Assembly (NCBI RefSeq): GCF_000760735.1
Contig: NZ_JMEX01000008.1
Span: 2,206,877-2,270,876 of the forward strand
Reading direction: 5' to 3'
Source: Rhodococcoides fascians A44A
Lineage (GTDB): Bacteria; Actinomycetota; Actinomycetes; Mycobacteriales; Mycobacteriaceae
DNA: 64,000 nucleotides
Under the pieces are notes generated by a model. It ran no database searches, was not told the origin of the DNA, and saw nothing but the letters and a program-made list of their open reading frames with translations. Both the position numbers and the translations under genes were made by a program. Below, piece by piece: positions 1-8,365 of the stretch; position 1 is the first letter of the stretch, and the number at the start of each line of letters is the position of its first letter.

Positions 1-911
1 TCGATGACCGAGTAGTGCTCTGCGTCGCCGGCGACGACGCGGCTCTTCTGCCCGTTCGGGTGGACCGGGACATCACCGGCGAGGGTGATGCGCTCGAGCC
101 GTCGGTACTGGTCGTCCCAGTCGGCCACGGCGTAGTGCTGGGTGGCGCGGTTGTCCCAGATCGCAACGTCGCCGAGGGACCACGTCCACCGAACGGTGTT
201 CTCCAGTTTGGTCACCCGGTCCTGGAGAAGGTTGAACAGCACCTGTGATTCCTTGGTCGGCAGGCCGATGAATCCCTTGATGAAGTGGCCGAGAACGAGG
301 GTCTTCTCACCGGTTTCAGGGTGGACGCGCACCACAGGGTGCTCGGTCTCGAAGTACGTGGACTGGAATTCCTTTCGATACTCCGCCGACTTCTCGTTCT
401 GGATCTTCTCTGCGGACGTCGCGGAATAGTCGTAGGCGTTCGAGTGCGTCGCCCACAGATTGTCGACAAGAGCCTTCAGCGAGTCCGGGAGGCTCTCGTA
501 GGCTGCGACCTGCGATGCCCAGGTGGTGTTCCCGCCGTATTCCGGGAGCTGCACGGCGCGAAGAATCGATGCCTTGGGGATGCGGTCGACGAACGTGACG
601 TCCGAGTGCCAGCTGTTGGCCTTGCCGTACTCGGAGTCGATGGCAAGAGTCTTCGTGCCCCGCGATGTCACGGTGGGGTGCGGCGTCGTCGGAGAACCGA
701 GAAGCTCGGCGAACGCGTACTGACTTTCGTCGTCGAGGTGGTCCTGTCCGCTGAAGAAGATGACCTTGTGTTCGAGCAGTGCGCGCCGGATGAAGTCGAC
801 GGTCTCCGTGTCCAGGTCACCGCCCAGGCGGACACCCTCGATACGCGCGCCGATCTTGCCGCCGACCTTCACTGCCCGAAGGGATGTCGCGGTAACGGTG
901 TCTACTGACAT
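1..911 (-). CDS. TauD/TfdA-family Fe(II)/2-oxoglutarate dioxygenase (3' end outside window)
   Basis: The reverse strand reads from ATG at 911 through about 303 codons and leaves the window without a stop, so only the C-terminal tail is missing. The family uses Fe(II), O2 and 2-oxoglutarate to oxidise taurine, alkyl sulfates or chlorophenoxy acids in the cytoplasm. The iron-binding HxD motif is visible in the stretch WHSDVTF near residue 110, and a downstream segment ([13 protein letters not shown]) carries the family's distal His. An AGG-type ribosome site precedes the start. It is divergent from a peptide-type ABC importer across 198 bp, suggesting that the importer brings in its substrate. 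The exact substrate (sulfonate, sulfate ester or other) cannot be read from the sequence. Confidence 0.88.
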   Translation of the reverse strand, partial: MSVDTVTATSLRAVKVGGKIGARIEGVRLGGDLDTETVDFIRRALLEHKVIFFSGQDHLDDESQYAFAELLGSPTTPHPTVTSRGTKTLAIDSEYGKANSWHSDVTFVDRIPKASILRAVQLPEYGGNTTWASQVAAYESLPDSLKALVDNLWATHSNAYDYSATSAEKIQNEKSAEYRKEFQSTYFETEHPVVRVHPETGEKTLVLGHFIKGFIGLPTKESQVLFNLLQDRVTKLENTVRWTWSLGDVAIWDNRATQHYAVADWDDQYRRLERITLAGDVPVHPNGQKSRVVAGDAEHYSVI

Positions 912-1109
912 GGAGCGAGCCTTTCCGTCGGAGGTGCACTGCACGAAAAATAGAGGCGCAGTGCGGGATTGCATCACCGCACCATAGAACCGTCGAGCAA
1001 TCCACAGTTTGGATCACGAAGATTGCAAGTGCCTCGAAACGTTGTGGTTCCGCAGGTGCCGGTGCTAGCTTCGCTGCACACTTGCGTCTCTCCTTGAAAG
1101 CGAATCGTC
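912..1109. promoter_or_regulatory. Divergent intergenic region, dioxygenase / ABC importer
   Basis: These 198 bp separate two divergently transcribed units and must hold both promoters. I see no strong palindrome or clear -35/-10 pair. A GAAAG ribosome site lies near 1096-1100, before the TTG start at 1110. Confidence 0.4.
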
Positions 1110-2687
1110 TTGAGTACAAACATGTCTTTCGACCGGCGCACTCTGCTGCGCGGTGCGGGCCTGAGCGCGCTGGCCATCTTCGGTGCGGCCGCGTGCTCGT
1201 CCGCGGTGGGTGAGCAGCAGGACGCAGGCTCGTCCGACGCGACCCCGGTGCGCGGCGGAACGCTGAAAACTGCGGTGACGCAGGACGTGGTGCCGGCGAA
1301 CTTCCTGACCAACACTGCGGGTGCGACAACGGTCATCGGCCTCGTCTACGAAAGCTTGATCCGGTATCCGCACGACGAGGTATCGCCGACGCCTTTGCTT
1401 GCAGAGTCGTGGACACTCGCCGACGACGGCCTGTCGCTCACGCTCGAACTGCGAGACGATGTCACGTTCCATTCCGGGAGGCCGTTCACCTCGACGGATG
1501 CCGAGTTCTCGATTCGCACCTACGCGGACCCCACGTGGACGGCGCAGTTGCGCAGTACCGCGGCGGCGATCACGGCCTTCGACACCACCGATCCGCACCG
1601 GCTCGTACTGACGTTCGCGCACCCCCTGGGCAACATCTTCGATCTCCTCGACACCGTCCCGATCCTGGACAGCGAATCGATCGACCAGCTGAGGACGGGT
1701 GAGAAGTTCGTCGGTACCGGTCCTTTCGTTCTCACCGAACGCACGCCGAACCAGTCGCTCACCTTCGTCCGCAACGACAGTTACCGGGTGCCGGAGCGCC
1801 CGTATCTGGATCGCGTGGAAGTGTCGATCATCCCCGACGCCCAGGCGTTGACGAACGCCATCAGGTCGGGTCAGGTGCAGGCGGTCACCAACATCAACTA
1901 CCGCGACGCGGAGACGCTCGCGAACGGCGGGGCACACACGAGCAACAACCTCGAAGGTGCCGAACTGCAGATCTACGTCGGCACCAACGTGCAGAACCCG
2001 GCACTGTCCGACGTCCGGCTGCGTCGGGCGATCGCGTTCGCGCTGGACCGGGACCGGATCATCGCCGAGGTATTCCGGGGTGCCGGATACCCGATCAATG
2101 TCCCGTGGCCGAAAACGTCACCCGCGTACGACGAGGACCTCAACGCGACCTTCACCCTCGATACGGACCGCGCGAAAGCGTTGGTCGCCGAGGTCGGAAA
2201 CATTCCCGCCCTGCCGCTGACCTATCAGGCGGGAAACCCGTACTACGAGGCGACCGCGCAGATCGTGCAGGCGAACCTGGCCGAGATCGGCGTCACGGTC
2301 GAACTCGATCCGGTCGAGAGTGCCGCATTCGTGAAACAGCTGATCGGGCAACAGTTCCCCGCGCTGTGGGTGACGTTCCATTCCTGGGCGCAGTACACGC
2401 CGTCGACGCTGACGGTCAGCGCGTATCCGTTCAATGCACTGAAGAACGCGTCACGGTACGAGTCGCCCTCGTATCAGGCTGCTGCCGACGCGGCGTGGCA
2501 AGTGGCCGACGGCACCGGCGACGAGGCGAAGGAGAAGTACTCGGCGGTCAGCCAGGAGCTGCTCGAAAGCTTGTTCCTGATCGAGATCGGCGTGACGTTC
2601 AACCAGGTTGTCACCGCCGACAGCGTGCACGGTCTCGATTGGACGAAGCGATCGGAAGTCCTGCTGACGGATGTCTTTCTGTCATGA
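1110..2687 (+). CDS. ABC transporter substrate-binding lipoprotein, SBP_bac_5 (peptide/nickel) family
   Basis: Extracytoplasmic solute receptor of about 525 residues, a normal length for the DppA/OppA family. The N-terminus combines a twin-arginine motif (RRTLLRGAG) with a lipobox ending in AAAC, so it is probably exported folded by Tat and then lipidated. Family signatures follow: LAESWTLADDGLSLTLELRDDV and GTGPFVLTE. TTG at 1110 has the better-spaced GAAAG site; ATG at 1122 is the alternative, four residues later. The stop overlaps the next ATG (ATGA), so it is co-transcribed with the permeases. Ligands in this family include peptides, nickel chelates and others; proximity to a TauD-type dioxygenase suggests a sulfur compound, which is inference. 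Confidence 0.92.
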   Translation: MSTNMSFDRRTLLRGAGLSALAIFGAAACSSAVGEQQDAGSSDATPVRGGTLKTAVTQDVVPANFLTNTAGATTVIGLVYESLIRYPHDEVSPTPLLAESWTLADDGLSLTLELRDDVTFHSGRPFTSTDAEFSIRTYADPTWTAQLRSTAAAITAFDTTDPHRLVLTFAHPLGNIFDLLDTVPILDSESIDQLRTGEKFVGTGPFVLTERTPNQSLTFVRNDSYRVPERPYLDRVEVSIIPDAQALTNAIRSGQVQAVTNINYRDAETLANGGAHTSNNLEGAELQIYVGTNVQNPALSDVRLRRAIAFALDRDRIIAEVFRGAGYPINVPWPKTSPAYDEDLNATFTLDTDRAKALVAEVGNIPALPLTYQAGNPYYEATAQIVQANLAEIGVTVELDPVESAAFVKQLIGQQFPALWVTFHSWAQYTPSTLTVSAYPFNALKNASRYESPSYQAAADAAWQVADGTGDEAKEKYSAVSQELLESLFLIEIGVTFNQVVTADSVHGLDWTKRSEVLLTDVFLS

Positions 2688-3643
2688 CGCGCTACCTGCT
2701 GCACAAGATTCCGTCGGCACTGCTCGTACTGTTCCTCGCGTCCGTCGTCATCTTCCTGGTGCTCCGCCTGGTACCGGGTGACGCCGCGACGACATTGGCC
2801 GGGCCCGACGCGTCCGAGGAATCTATCGCCGCGATCAGAGCGCAACTGGGACTGGACAAATCGATCCCGGTTCAGTACTCGACCTGGCTCTGGGGCGTGG
2901 TCACGTTCGACCTCGGGCGCTCGTACGTCATCGGCGGAACCATTGCGGACCTGGTGTTCGACGGCCTGCTCAACACCGTCGTGCTGTCGGTGACGGCGCT
3001 GCTGCTGGCGGTCGTGGTGTCGGTCGGGCTTTCGGTTGCGTCCGTGGCGTGGCCGAGACGCTGGCTCACCGCGCTGGTCAACGGTGCCAACACCGTTGCC
3101 GTGGCGTTGCCGCCGTTCGTGTCCGGTGTGCTGCTCGTTCTGTTCTTCGCTGTGTTACTGCCGGTACTGCCGGCGGGCGGGGTACCGCCCGACGGGTTCC
3201 TCGCTCGTCCCGACATCACCGTGCAGTATCTGCTTCTCCCCGCCGTGTGCCTGGCATTACCGGTGGCGGCCGCTCTGACGCGGTTTCTGACGGAGTCCCT
3301 GCGCACCGAACTGAAACAGCCCTACATCACCACAGCTCGGTCCCTGGGAGTGTCGCAGTGGAATCTGGTGTCGCGCTCGGCGCTGCGAAACGCACTGCCC
3401 ACGATGGTCACCGCGTTGGGTCTGCAGACCGGGCAGTTGCTCGGGGGTGCTGTTCTGGTCGAGGCGATCTTCGCGTGGCCAGGTATCGGTCAGTTGATCG
3501 AGCAGGGCATCAGCCGGCGTGATTACCCCGTCGTGCAGGTCTTGCTGCTGTTGTCCGTGACGGTGTTCGTCGCAGTCCAGCTCCTGACCGATGTGGTGCA
3601 CGCCTACCTCGACCCCCGGATTCGCATCGGAGCACCGTCATGA
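2684..3643 (+). CDS. ABC transporter permease, DppB/OppB type
   Basis: Inner-membrane permease of 319 residues. It begins with the usual N-terminal segment (LLHKIPSALLVLFLASVVIF), the conserved RLVPGD motif, and a BPD_transp_1 domain over roughly residues 75-315. The EAA loop for ATPase contact is seen at ARSLGVSQWNLVSRSALRNA. Its ATG sits inside the preceding gene's stop (ATGA), which fixes the start; the frame is open upstream but that part shadows the previous gene. It pairs with the next gene to form the transmembrane channel of the importer. Confidence 0.93.
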   Translation: MTRYLLHKIPSALLVLFLASVVIFLVLRLVPGDAATTLAGPDASEESIAAIRAQLGLDKSIPVQYSTWLWGVVTFDLGRSYVIGGTIADLVFDGLLNTVVLSVTALLLAVVVSVGLSVASVAWPRRWLTALVNGANTVAVALPPFVSGVLLVLFFAVLLPVLPAGGVPPDGFLARPDITVQYLLLPAVCLALPVAAALTRFLTESLRTELKQPYITTARSLGVSQWNLVSRSALRNALPTMVTALGLQTGQLLGGAVLVEAIFAWPGIGQLIEQGISRRDYPVVQVLLLLSVTVFVAVQLLTDVVHAYLDPRIRIGAPS

Positions 3644-4479
3644 CCGTCCTCGACGAACCAGTAAGGACGCGGACCAGGTGGAGTGGCCTGACGAGTGGTC
3701 AGGGGCTGGTGGGAGTGATCATCGTCGGTGTCATTGCGCTGGCCGGTATCTTCGCTCCGCTGTTGGCTCCGTACGATCCGCTGGAACAGATCTCCAGCGC
3801 AAACTTGCTGGCGCCCAACGCGGATCATTGGCTGGGAACCGACCAGGTCAACCGCGACGTGCTCTCGCGAGTGCTGTACGGCATCAGAATCGATCTCGAG
3901 ATCGCATTTCTCGCGGTGCCGATCGGTGCGATCATCGGTGGTCTCGTCGGGTTGGTGTCGACGCTGCATCCGGCGGCCGACACTGCCGCACAACGAATCT
4001 TCGACGTCGTGCTGGCCTTCCCCGCCTTGATCCTCGCCATCACGCTCGCCGCCATCATCGGTCCTGGTGCGTTCACCGTCGGCGTGGTGATCGTCCTGGC
4101 CGAGCTGCCGATTTTCGGTCGGTTGATCAGAACATCGGTGCTGAAGGTGCGGGAACAACCGTACGTCGAAGCGGCCGAGGTCATCGGAGCGGGCAAGCTG
4201 TTCGTCCTGCGCACGCACGTGCTGCCGAACTCGCTGGAGCCCATCGGAGTTCAGGTAGCGCTGTCGCTCTCCCTCGCCGTGTTCGTCGAGAGTGCGATGA
4301 GTTTCATCGGTATCGGCGTCCGGCCGCCGGAACCGTCGCTCGGGTCGATCATCTCCGACTCCATCCCGAATCTGGACATCAACGCGGCGTTCGCTGTCGG
4401 ACCGCTCGTCGTCGTCGCACTGCTCGTCCTCGGCTTTCTCCTCATCGCCCAGGGCATCGGACGGGAGCGTCGGTCATGA
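3640..4479 (+). CDS. ABC transporter permease, DppC/OppC type
   Basis: Second permease subunit, 279 residues. A cytoplasmic N-terminal tail is followed by a membrane segment near residues 25-47, the family motif HWLGTDQVNRDVLSR, and the EAA loop (AAEVIGAGKLFVLRTHVLPN). The start ATG overlaps the previous stop by ATGA, and its own stop overlaps the ATPase start in the same way, so translation of the four genes is probably coupled. Confidence 0.93.
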   Translation: MTVLDEPVRTRTRWSGLTSGQGLVGVIIVGVIALAGIFAPLLAPYDPLEQISSANLLAPNADHWLGTDQVNRDVLSRVLYGIRIDLEIAFLAVPIGAIIGGLVGLVSTLHPAADTAAQRIFDVVLAFPALILAITLAAIIGPGAFTVGVVIVLAELPIFGRLIRTSVLKVREQPYVEAAEVIGAGKLFVLRTHVLPNSLEPIGVQVALSLSLAVFVESAMSFIGIGVRPPEPSLGSIISDSIPNLDINAAFAVGPLVVVALLVLGFLLIAQGIGRERRS

Positions 4480-6062
4480 CCTTATTGAAGATCGAAGATC
4501 TCACCATCGCGTTCGGGACGGCTGCACCGGTCGTCGACGGAGTGAGCATCGGCGTCGACGACGGTGAGATAGTCGCACTGGTGGGTGAGTCCGGTTCCGG
4601 TAAGTCGCTCACGGCCCGAACGATTCTCGGGTTGCTACCCGACGGTGCCGACGCGACCGGCTCGGTGACTCTCGGAGACACACAGTTGATCGGCGCGAAC
4701 GAGGCTCTGCTCGGGTCCGTCCGAGGCGTCCGGGCAGCGATGATCTTCCAGGAGCCGCAGACCGCTCTCAACCCGGTCCAGAAGATCGGGTGGCAGATCA
4801 CGCAAGCTCTGCAGGCACACGGCAGGATATCCAAGTCAGAGGCTCGCTCCCGGGCGATCGAACTGCTGGAACTGGTGGAGATTCCCGACGCCGCATCCCG
4901 GGTCGATTGGTATCCGCATCAGCTGTCCGGGGGCCAGAAGCAGCGTGTCGTCATCGCCCTCGCACTGTCCGGTGAACCTGACCTTCTGATCGCCGACGAG
5001 CCGACCACAGCGCTGGACGTCACCGTGCAGGCCGAGATACTCGACCTGTTGCAGCGGCTGCGTAAGACTCGTGGCACAGCCATTCTGTTGATCACCCACA
5101 ACATGGGGGTCGTCGCGGAGATCGCCGATTCGGTCGTGGTGATGCGCGAGGGCCGAGTGCTCGAGAGGCAGCCGGTGGACCGGTTGTTCTCCGATCCGTC
5201 GCACCAGTACACCCGCGATCTACTCGACGCGGTTCCACGACTGCACGAGGTCCGTGATCGGCTGCACGAGAAAGGATCCACCGAGGTCCTCCGCCTGAGC
5301 GACGTCTCCGTCGTGTATCCGGGTCGCTTCGGTGCGGCGTCCTTCACCGCGATCGAGGGCGTCGACCTGACGCTCTCGGCCGGCGAAGTGGTCGGATTGG
5401 TCGGTGAATCCGGTTCGGGAAAAACGACTCTCGGCCGACTCGCGCTGGGGCTGGTGCCTGCGACCACCGGCAGAGTCGAGCTACTCGGGGCGACGGTCGG
5501 ACACTTGCGTGCGTCGGAACTGCGGGCGCTTCGGCGAGGCGTCGCGCTGGTGCATCAGGATCCTGCGGCCTCGCTGGACCCGCGCCGCAGCGTCGGGCAG
5601 AGCATCGGTGAGCCTTTGGTGGTGCACAAAGTGGCCACCGGCGCCGAGGTGCGCTCGAGGACGAAGCAACTGCTCGAATCGGTCCGTTTACCAGCGGACT
5701 TCGTGGACCGCAGACCGTCGGAGCTCTCGGGTGGGCAGCGTCAGCGCGTCGCACTGGCTCGGGCTCTCGCGCTGTCGCCGAAGCTGCTGGTAGCGGACGA
5801 GCCGACGAGCGCGCTCGATGTGTCGGTGCAAGCTCACGTACTGGAGTTGTTCGCCGAGTTGCGGGAAGAATTCGGCTTCGCCTGCCTCTTCGTCAGCCAT
5901 GACCTGGCTGTGGTGGACAGCGTCGCCGATCGGGTCGTCGTACTTCGGCGCGGGACAGTGGTGGAGGAGGGGCGCGCCGCTGAGGTGTTCCGGAACCCGC
6001 ACCACGAGTACACCCGACATCTGATCGAGAGTGCACCCGCTGCACCCGTGCGGGCCGGATGA
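4476..6062 (+). CDS. ABC transporter ATP-binding protein, fused DppD-DppF type
   Basis: A single 528-residue protein carries two nucleotide-binding domains. Walker A motifs GESGSGKS and GESGSGKT lie at residues 37-44 and 310-317. The ABC signatures are LSGGQKQR (150-157) and later LSGGQRQR, with Walker B segments LLIADEP and LLVADEP. Each half ends with the oligopeptide-type C-terminal extension. This architecture replaces separate DppD and DppF subunits and completes the importer. Start chosen at the ATGA overlap. It is the last gene of the operon; a convergent siderophore-binding gene follows 30 bp later. Confidence 0.94.
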   Translation: MTLLKIEDLTIAFGTAAPVVDGVSIGVDDGEIVALVGESGSGKSLTARTILGLLPDGADATGSVTLGDTQLIGANEALLGSVRGVRAAMIFQEPQTALNPVQKIGWQITQALQAHGRISKSEARSRAIELLELVEIPDAASRVDWYPHQLSGGQKQRVVIALALSGEPDLLIADEPTTALDVTVQAEILDLLQRLRKTRGTAILLITHNMGVVAEIADSVVVMREGRVLERQPVDRLFSDPSHQYTRDLLDAVPRLHEVRDRLHEKGSTEVLRLSDVSVVYPGRFGAASFTAIEGVDLTLSAGEVVGLVGESGSGKTTLGRLALGLVPATTGRVELLGATVGHLRASELRALRRGVALVHQDPAASLDPRRSVGQSIGEPLVVHKVATGAEVRSRTKQLLESVRLPADFVDRRPSELSGGQRQRVALARALALSPKLLVADEPTSALDVSVQAHVLELFAELREEFGFACLFVSHDLAVVDSVADRVVVLRRGTVVEEGRAAEVFRNPHHEYTRHLIESAPAAPVRAG

Positions 6063-6092
6063 GGCGGTTCGGCGCGCACGGGTGACAGAGGG

Positions 6093-7148
6093 TTACTTCA
6101 CGACATCGGCGAGCCAGATGTCGGAGATGGTTTCTGCGGCCCAGGGGAGGCTGAGGGCGCTGGCGCCGCGGCGGAGGACCCAGGTGGCCTGCGATCCCGA
6201 GTTCGGCTGGGCGTCGTTGACGGCGTGATAGCGGCCGTCGACGACGGGCGGAAGGCGCTGGAAGAGCCCGGAGGACTCCCGGGCCTGCTGGGTGGCGTCG
6301 TCGAAGTACGAGACGATCAGGATGTCGCCGTCCAGCTTCTCGAGTGCTTCGTTCGCAACGGCGGGATCGTCGGTGAATTCGGCGGCGATGGGGTTGGGTG
6401 TGAATCCCAGGTCCGTCATGAAGGATTCGGCGGTGCCGCCTGCGACGGAGTAGTAGTCGATGCCGCTGTCGGCGCCGTAATCCGTTGCGATCGTGACGGT
6501 TTTGCCCTCGTACTCGGGATGTGCGGCGGCGACGTCGGCGATTCTGCGGTCGGCCTCGTCGATGACGGCCTCCGAGGCGGCTCGAAGATCGAGGACCTCG
6601 CCGACGATGCGCTGGCCCTCGCGCCAGTCCGCCTTGTCACCCGGGAGGGTGGACAGGTCGACGTAGGGTGCGATGTCGGTGAGTCGATCCACGTCCGTCT
6701 GTTCGAGACCGTAGTTCAGCGAAATGATGACGTCGGGGTTCGTGTTGGCGATGTTCTCGAAGTTCACCGGGTCGCTGCGGGTCGCTCCGTCGACGAATTC
6801 GATCTGCGAGAAGTAGTCGGTGTCTCGCCATTCCCAGACCGGATCCTCGGTCAGCGCGTACACCGGCGTGACGTCGAGTGCTTGGAGGGCGTCGAGGCCG
6901 GTGTTGAAGCCGATCACTGCGACGCGTTCGGGACGCTCGGCGATGACGAAATCGCCCGCCCAAGTGTCCACTGTGAGGGGGTACTGCGTGGTGCCTTCGG
7001 CATCGGGCAGGAGTCCGGACGCCAGGGAGTCGGTACCGCTTCCCTCCGGGTTCTCGGACGACGAGCATCCGACGAGCGCCAGCGCGGCCGTGGCGGCGAC
7101 AACGGGTATCAGGCGCGACCAGCGTCGCCTCGCAGTGGTGGAGTGCAT
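6093..7148 (-). CDS. Iron-siderophore ABC transporter substrate-binding lipoprotein (FecB/FepB type)
   Basis: Cell-surface receptor of 351 residues in the periplasmic-binding-protein fold used for Fe(III)-siderophores. A basic N-terminus and hydrophobic core lead to a lipobox ALVGC, then Ser-rich linker. The family pattern RVAVIGFNTGLDALQALDVTPV is followed by NPDVIISLNYGLEQTD. No permease or ATPase gene is adjacent, so it must work with a transporter encoded elsewhere, possibly the one at 28.9-30.7 kb. An IdeR/DtxR-like box lies about 36 bp upstream of the ATG, indicating iron repression. Confidence 0.9.
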   Translation of the reverse strand: MHSTTARRRWSRLIPVVAATAALALVGCSSSENPEGSGTDSLASGLLPDAEGTTQYPLTVDTWAGDFVIAERPERVAVIGFNTGLDALQALDVTPVYALTEDPVWEWRDTDYFSQIEFVDGATRSDPVNFENIANTNPDVIISLNYGLEQTDVDRLTDIAPYVDLSTLPGDKADWREGQRIVGEVLDLRAASEAVIDEADRRIADVAAAHPEYEGKTVTIATDYGADSGIDYYSVAGGTAESFMTDLGFTPNPIAAEFTDDPAVANEALEKLDGDILIVSYFDDATQQARESSGLFQRLPPVVDGRYHAVNDAQPNSGSQATWVLRRGASALSLPWAAETISDIWLADVVK

Positions 7149-7183
7149 GGACAGATCCCCTTCTAAGTAGACAATTCGGACAA

Positions 7184-7202
7184 CAGGTTAGGCTACGCTA
7201 CT
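7184..7202 (-). promoter_or_regulatory. IdeR/DtxR-like iron box upstream of siderophore-binding gene
   Basis: The 19-mer caggttaggctacgctact matches most of the actinobacterial iron-box consensus TTAGGTTAGGCTAACCTAA, especially the core GGTTAGGCTA. It lies about 36-54 bp upstream of the start codon of the lipoprotein gene ending at 7148. Similar boxes recur before two other siderophore genes in this window. Assigned by sequence resemblance only. Confidence 0.6.
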
Positions 7203-7237
7203 CTCAAGTCTTGCTCAGTGTGGGACAGGCAGGATGT

Positions 7238-7264
7238 ATGCGTCGAACGTGACGTTCGACGCAT
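7238..7264. repeat. 27-bp perfect palindrome with GAACGTGACGTTC core
   Basis: Two 13-bp arms (7238-7250 and 7252-7264) are perfect inverse complements around one base. It lies in the gap between the siderophore gene promoter and the small gene at 7360. The central 13 bases recur in the palindrome at 14661-14679, suggesting a dispersed intergenic repeat rather than a gene-specific operator. Confidence 0.7.
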
Positions 7265-7359
7265 CGCTGCAGCGCACAGCGCCGCTGAGCTGAACGAATG
7301 TAAAGTTAGTGTCCGCCTGGCCATTGAAAACCGAGCATCGCACGGGCATCATCTGTGGC

Positions 7360-7548
7360 ATGCAGCAGACCATCACCACAGAAGAACAGCGCGCCCTCGA
7401 CGAGATCCGTTCGAGGCTTGCTGTCCAATTCCCCGAGGCCGATGTCGACGCGGCCGTGGCGGAGGCGCATCGGAAGTTCGACGGCGGGTCGATTCGAGAT
7501 TTCGTGCCGCTGTTCGTGGAGAAGGACGCGATCGCGCGTCTGTCCTGA
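7360..7548 (+). CDS. Small three-helix-type protein (62 aa)
   Basis: A 62-residue soluble protein beginning MQQTITTEEQRALDEIRSRL. It has alternating amphipathic helices and the pattern FPEADVDAAVAEAHRKF, which resembles the small three-helix-bundle proteins found in mycobacteria and rhodococci. No function is known to me for that family. ATG at 7360 is chosen over an upstream GTG because the similarity begins there. It is convergent with the glycosylase gene, the two stops being a few bases apart. Confidence 0.65.
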   Translation: MQQTITTEEQRALDEIRSRLAVQFPEADVDAAVAEAHRKFDGGSIRDFVPLFVEKDAIARLS

Positions 7549-7552
7549 TGCG

Positions 7553-8356
7553 CTAACCCGTCGGCGCCGGCTGGCACGCTGGGCACCACCAGGTTCGGCG
7601 TCGCGCGGGATCGCCGGGGACTTCGGCGGTGACGGCGATGGTGGTCCCGCATCGAAGGCAGGGCTTGCCTGCACGGCCGGCGACCCAGTGCTGCCGTCCT
7701 TTTCGGCGGTCACCCGTGGTGACCTGGTGAGCTCCGTCGACTGTGGCGGAATGCGTCATCGCCCGGTGTAGCAACGCGACGAGCGCGGGTGCATCCACCG
7801 AATCGGCCGGTCGCTGCGGGTGCAGGCCACGCAGGAAGCAGAGTTCGTTGGCCCACAGGTTTCCGGGCCCGGCGACGACGCGTTGATCGAGCAATGCCGA
7901 GATGATGGGCACGCTGCCTTGCGCCCTGACGTTCGATGCGGCCAGCGCGGCATCGAAATCGTCGTGCAGTGGATCGGGCCCGAGGTGCGCGAGAAGTCGG
8001 TTCATGTCGGGGCGGGAGCCGTAGTCGACGACGGGGAGCGTCAGACCGTAGGCGGTGGGTCCGTCCGTGCAGGACAGCTGAACTCGGACATCGGGGTTCA
8101 ACCGCGTGGGCAGTCGGCGGCCGGGACGCGTGACGGTCCAGGAACCGGTCATCTTCAGATGGGTGTGCAGCGTGGCCCCGTCGTCGAAGTCGGTGAACAG
8201 ATGTTTGCCATGGGTGCGGTGCCCGGTGATCACCCGCCCGGCGAGATCGACGGTCGCGTGCGCCGGGACGTTCAACCTGCCGAGGCGCAGTGTCTGCCCG
8301 TCCAGCGCCGCTCTCAGGCGTCGGGCGAGGCGGTAGACGGAGTCACCTTCGGGCAC
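7553..8356 (-). CDS. Fpg/Nei-family DNA glycosylase / AP lyase (Nei-like)
   Basis: Base-excision repair enzyme of 267 residues. The N-terminal proline nucleophile and glutamate (MPEGDS, P2 and E3) fit Nei rather than MutM. A conserved lysine lies in HGKHLF, followed by HTHLKMTGSW. The H2TH region is around residues 135-210 with AGPGNLWANE. The C-terminal zinc finger has cysteine pairs CLRC and CPAC. The family removes oxidised pyrimidines and cleaves the abasic site. Mycobacterial Nei2 is the likely counterpart. The upstream signalling gene reads in the same direction 9 bp away. Confidence 0.88.
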   Translation of the reverse strand: MPEGDSVYRLARRLRAALDGQTLRLGRLNVPAHATVDLAGRVITGHRTHGKHLFTDFDDGATLHTHLKMTGSWTVTRPGRRLPTRLNPDVRVQLSCTDGPTAYGLTLPVVDYGSRPDMNRLLAHLGPDPLHDDFDAALAASNVRAQGSVPIISALLDQRVVAGPGNLWANELCFLRGLHPQRPADSVDAPALVALLHRAMTHSATVDGAHQVTTGDRRKGRQHWVAGRAGKPCLRCGTTIAVTAEVPGDPARRRTWWCPACQPAPTG

Positions 8357-8365
8357 GCGGCGTTC

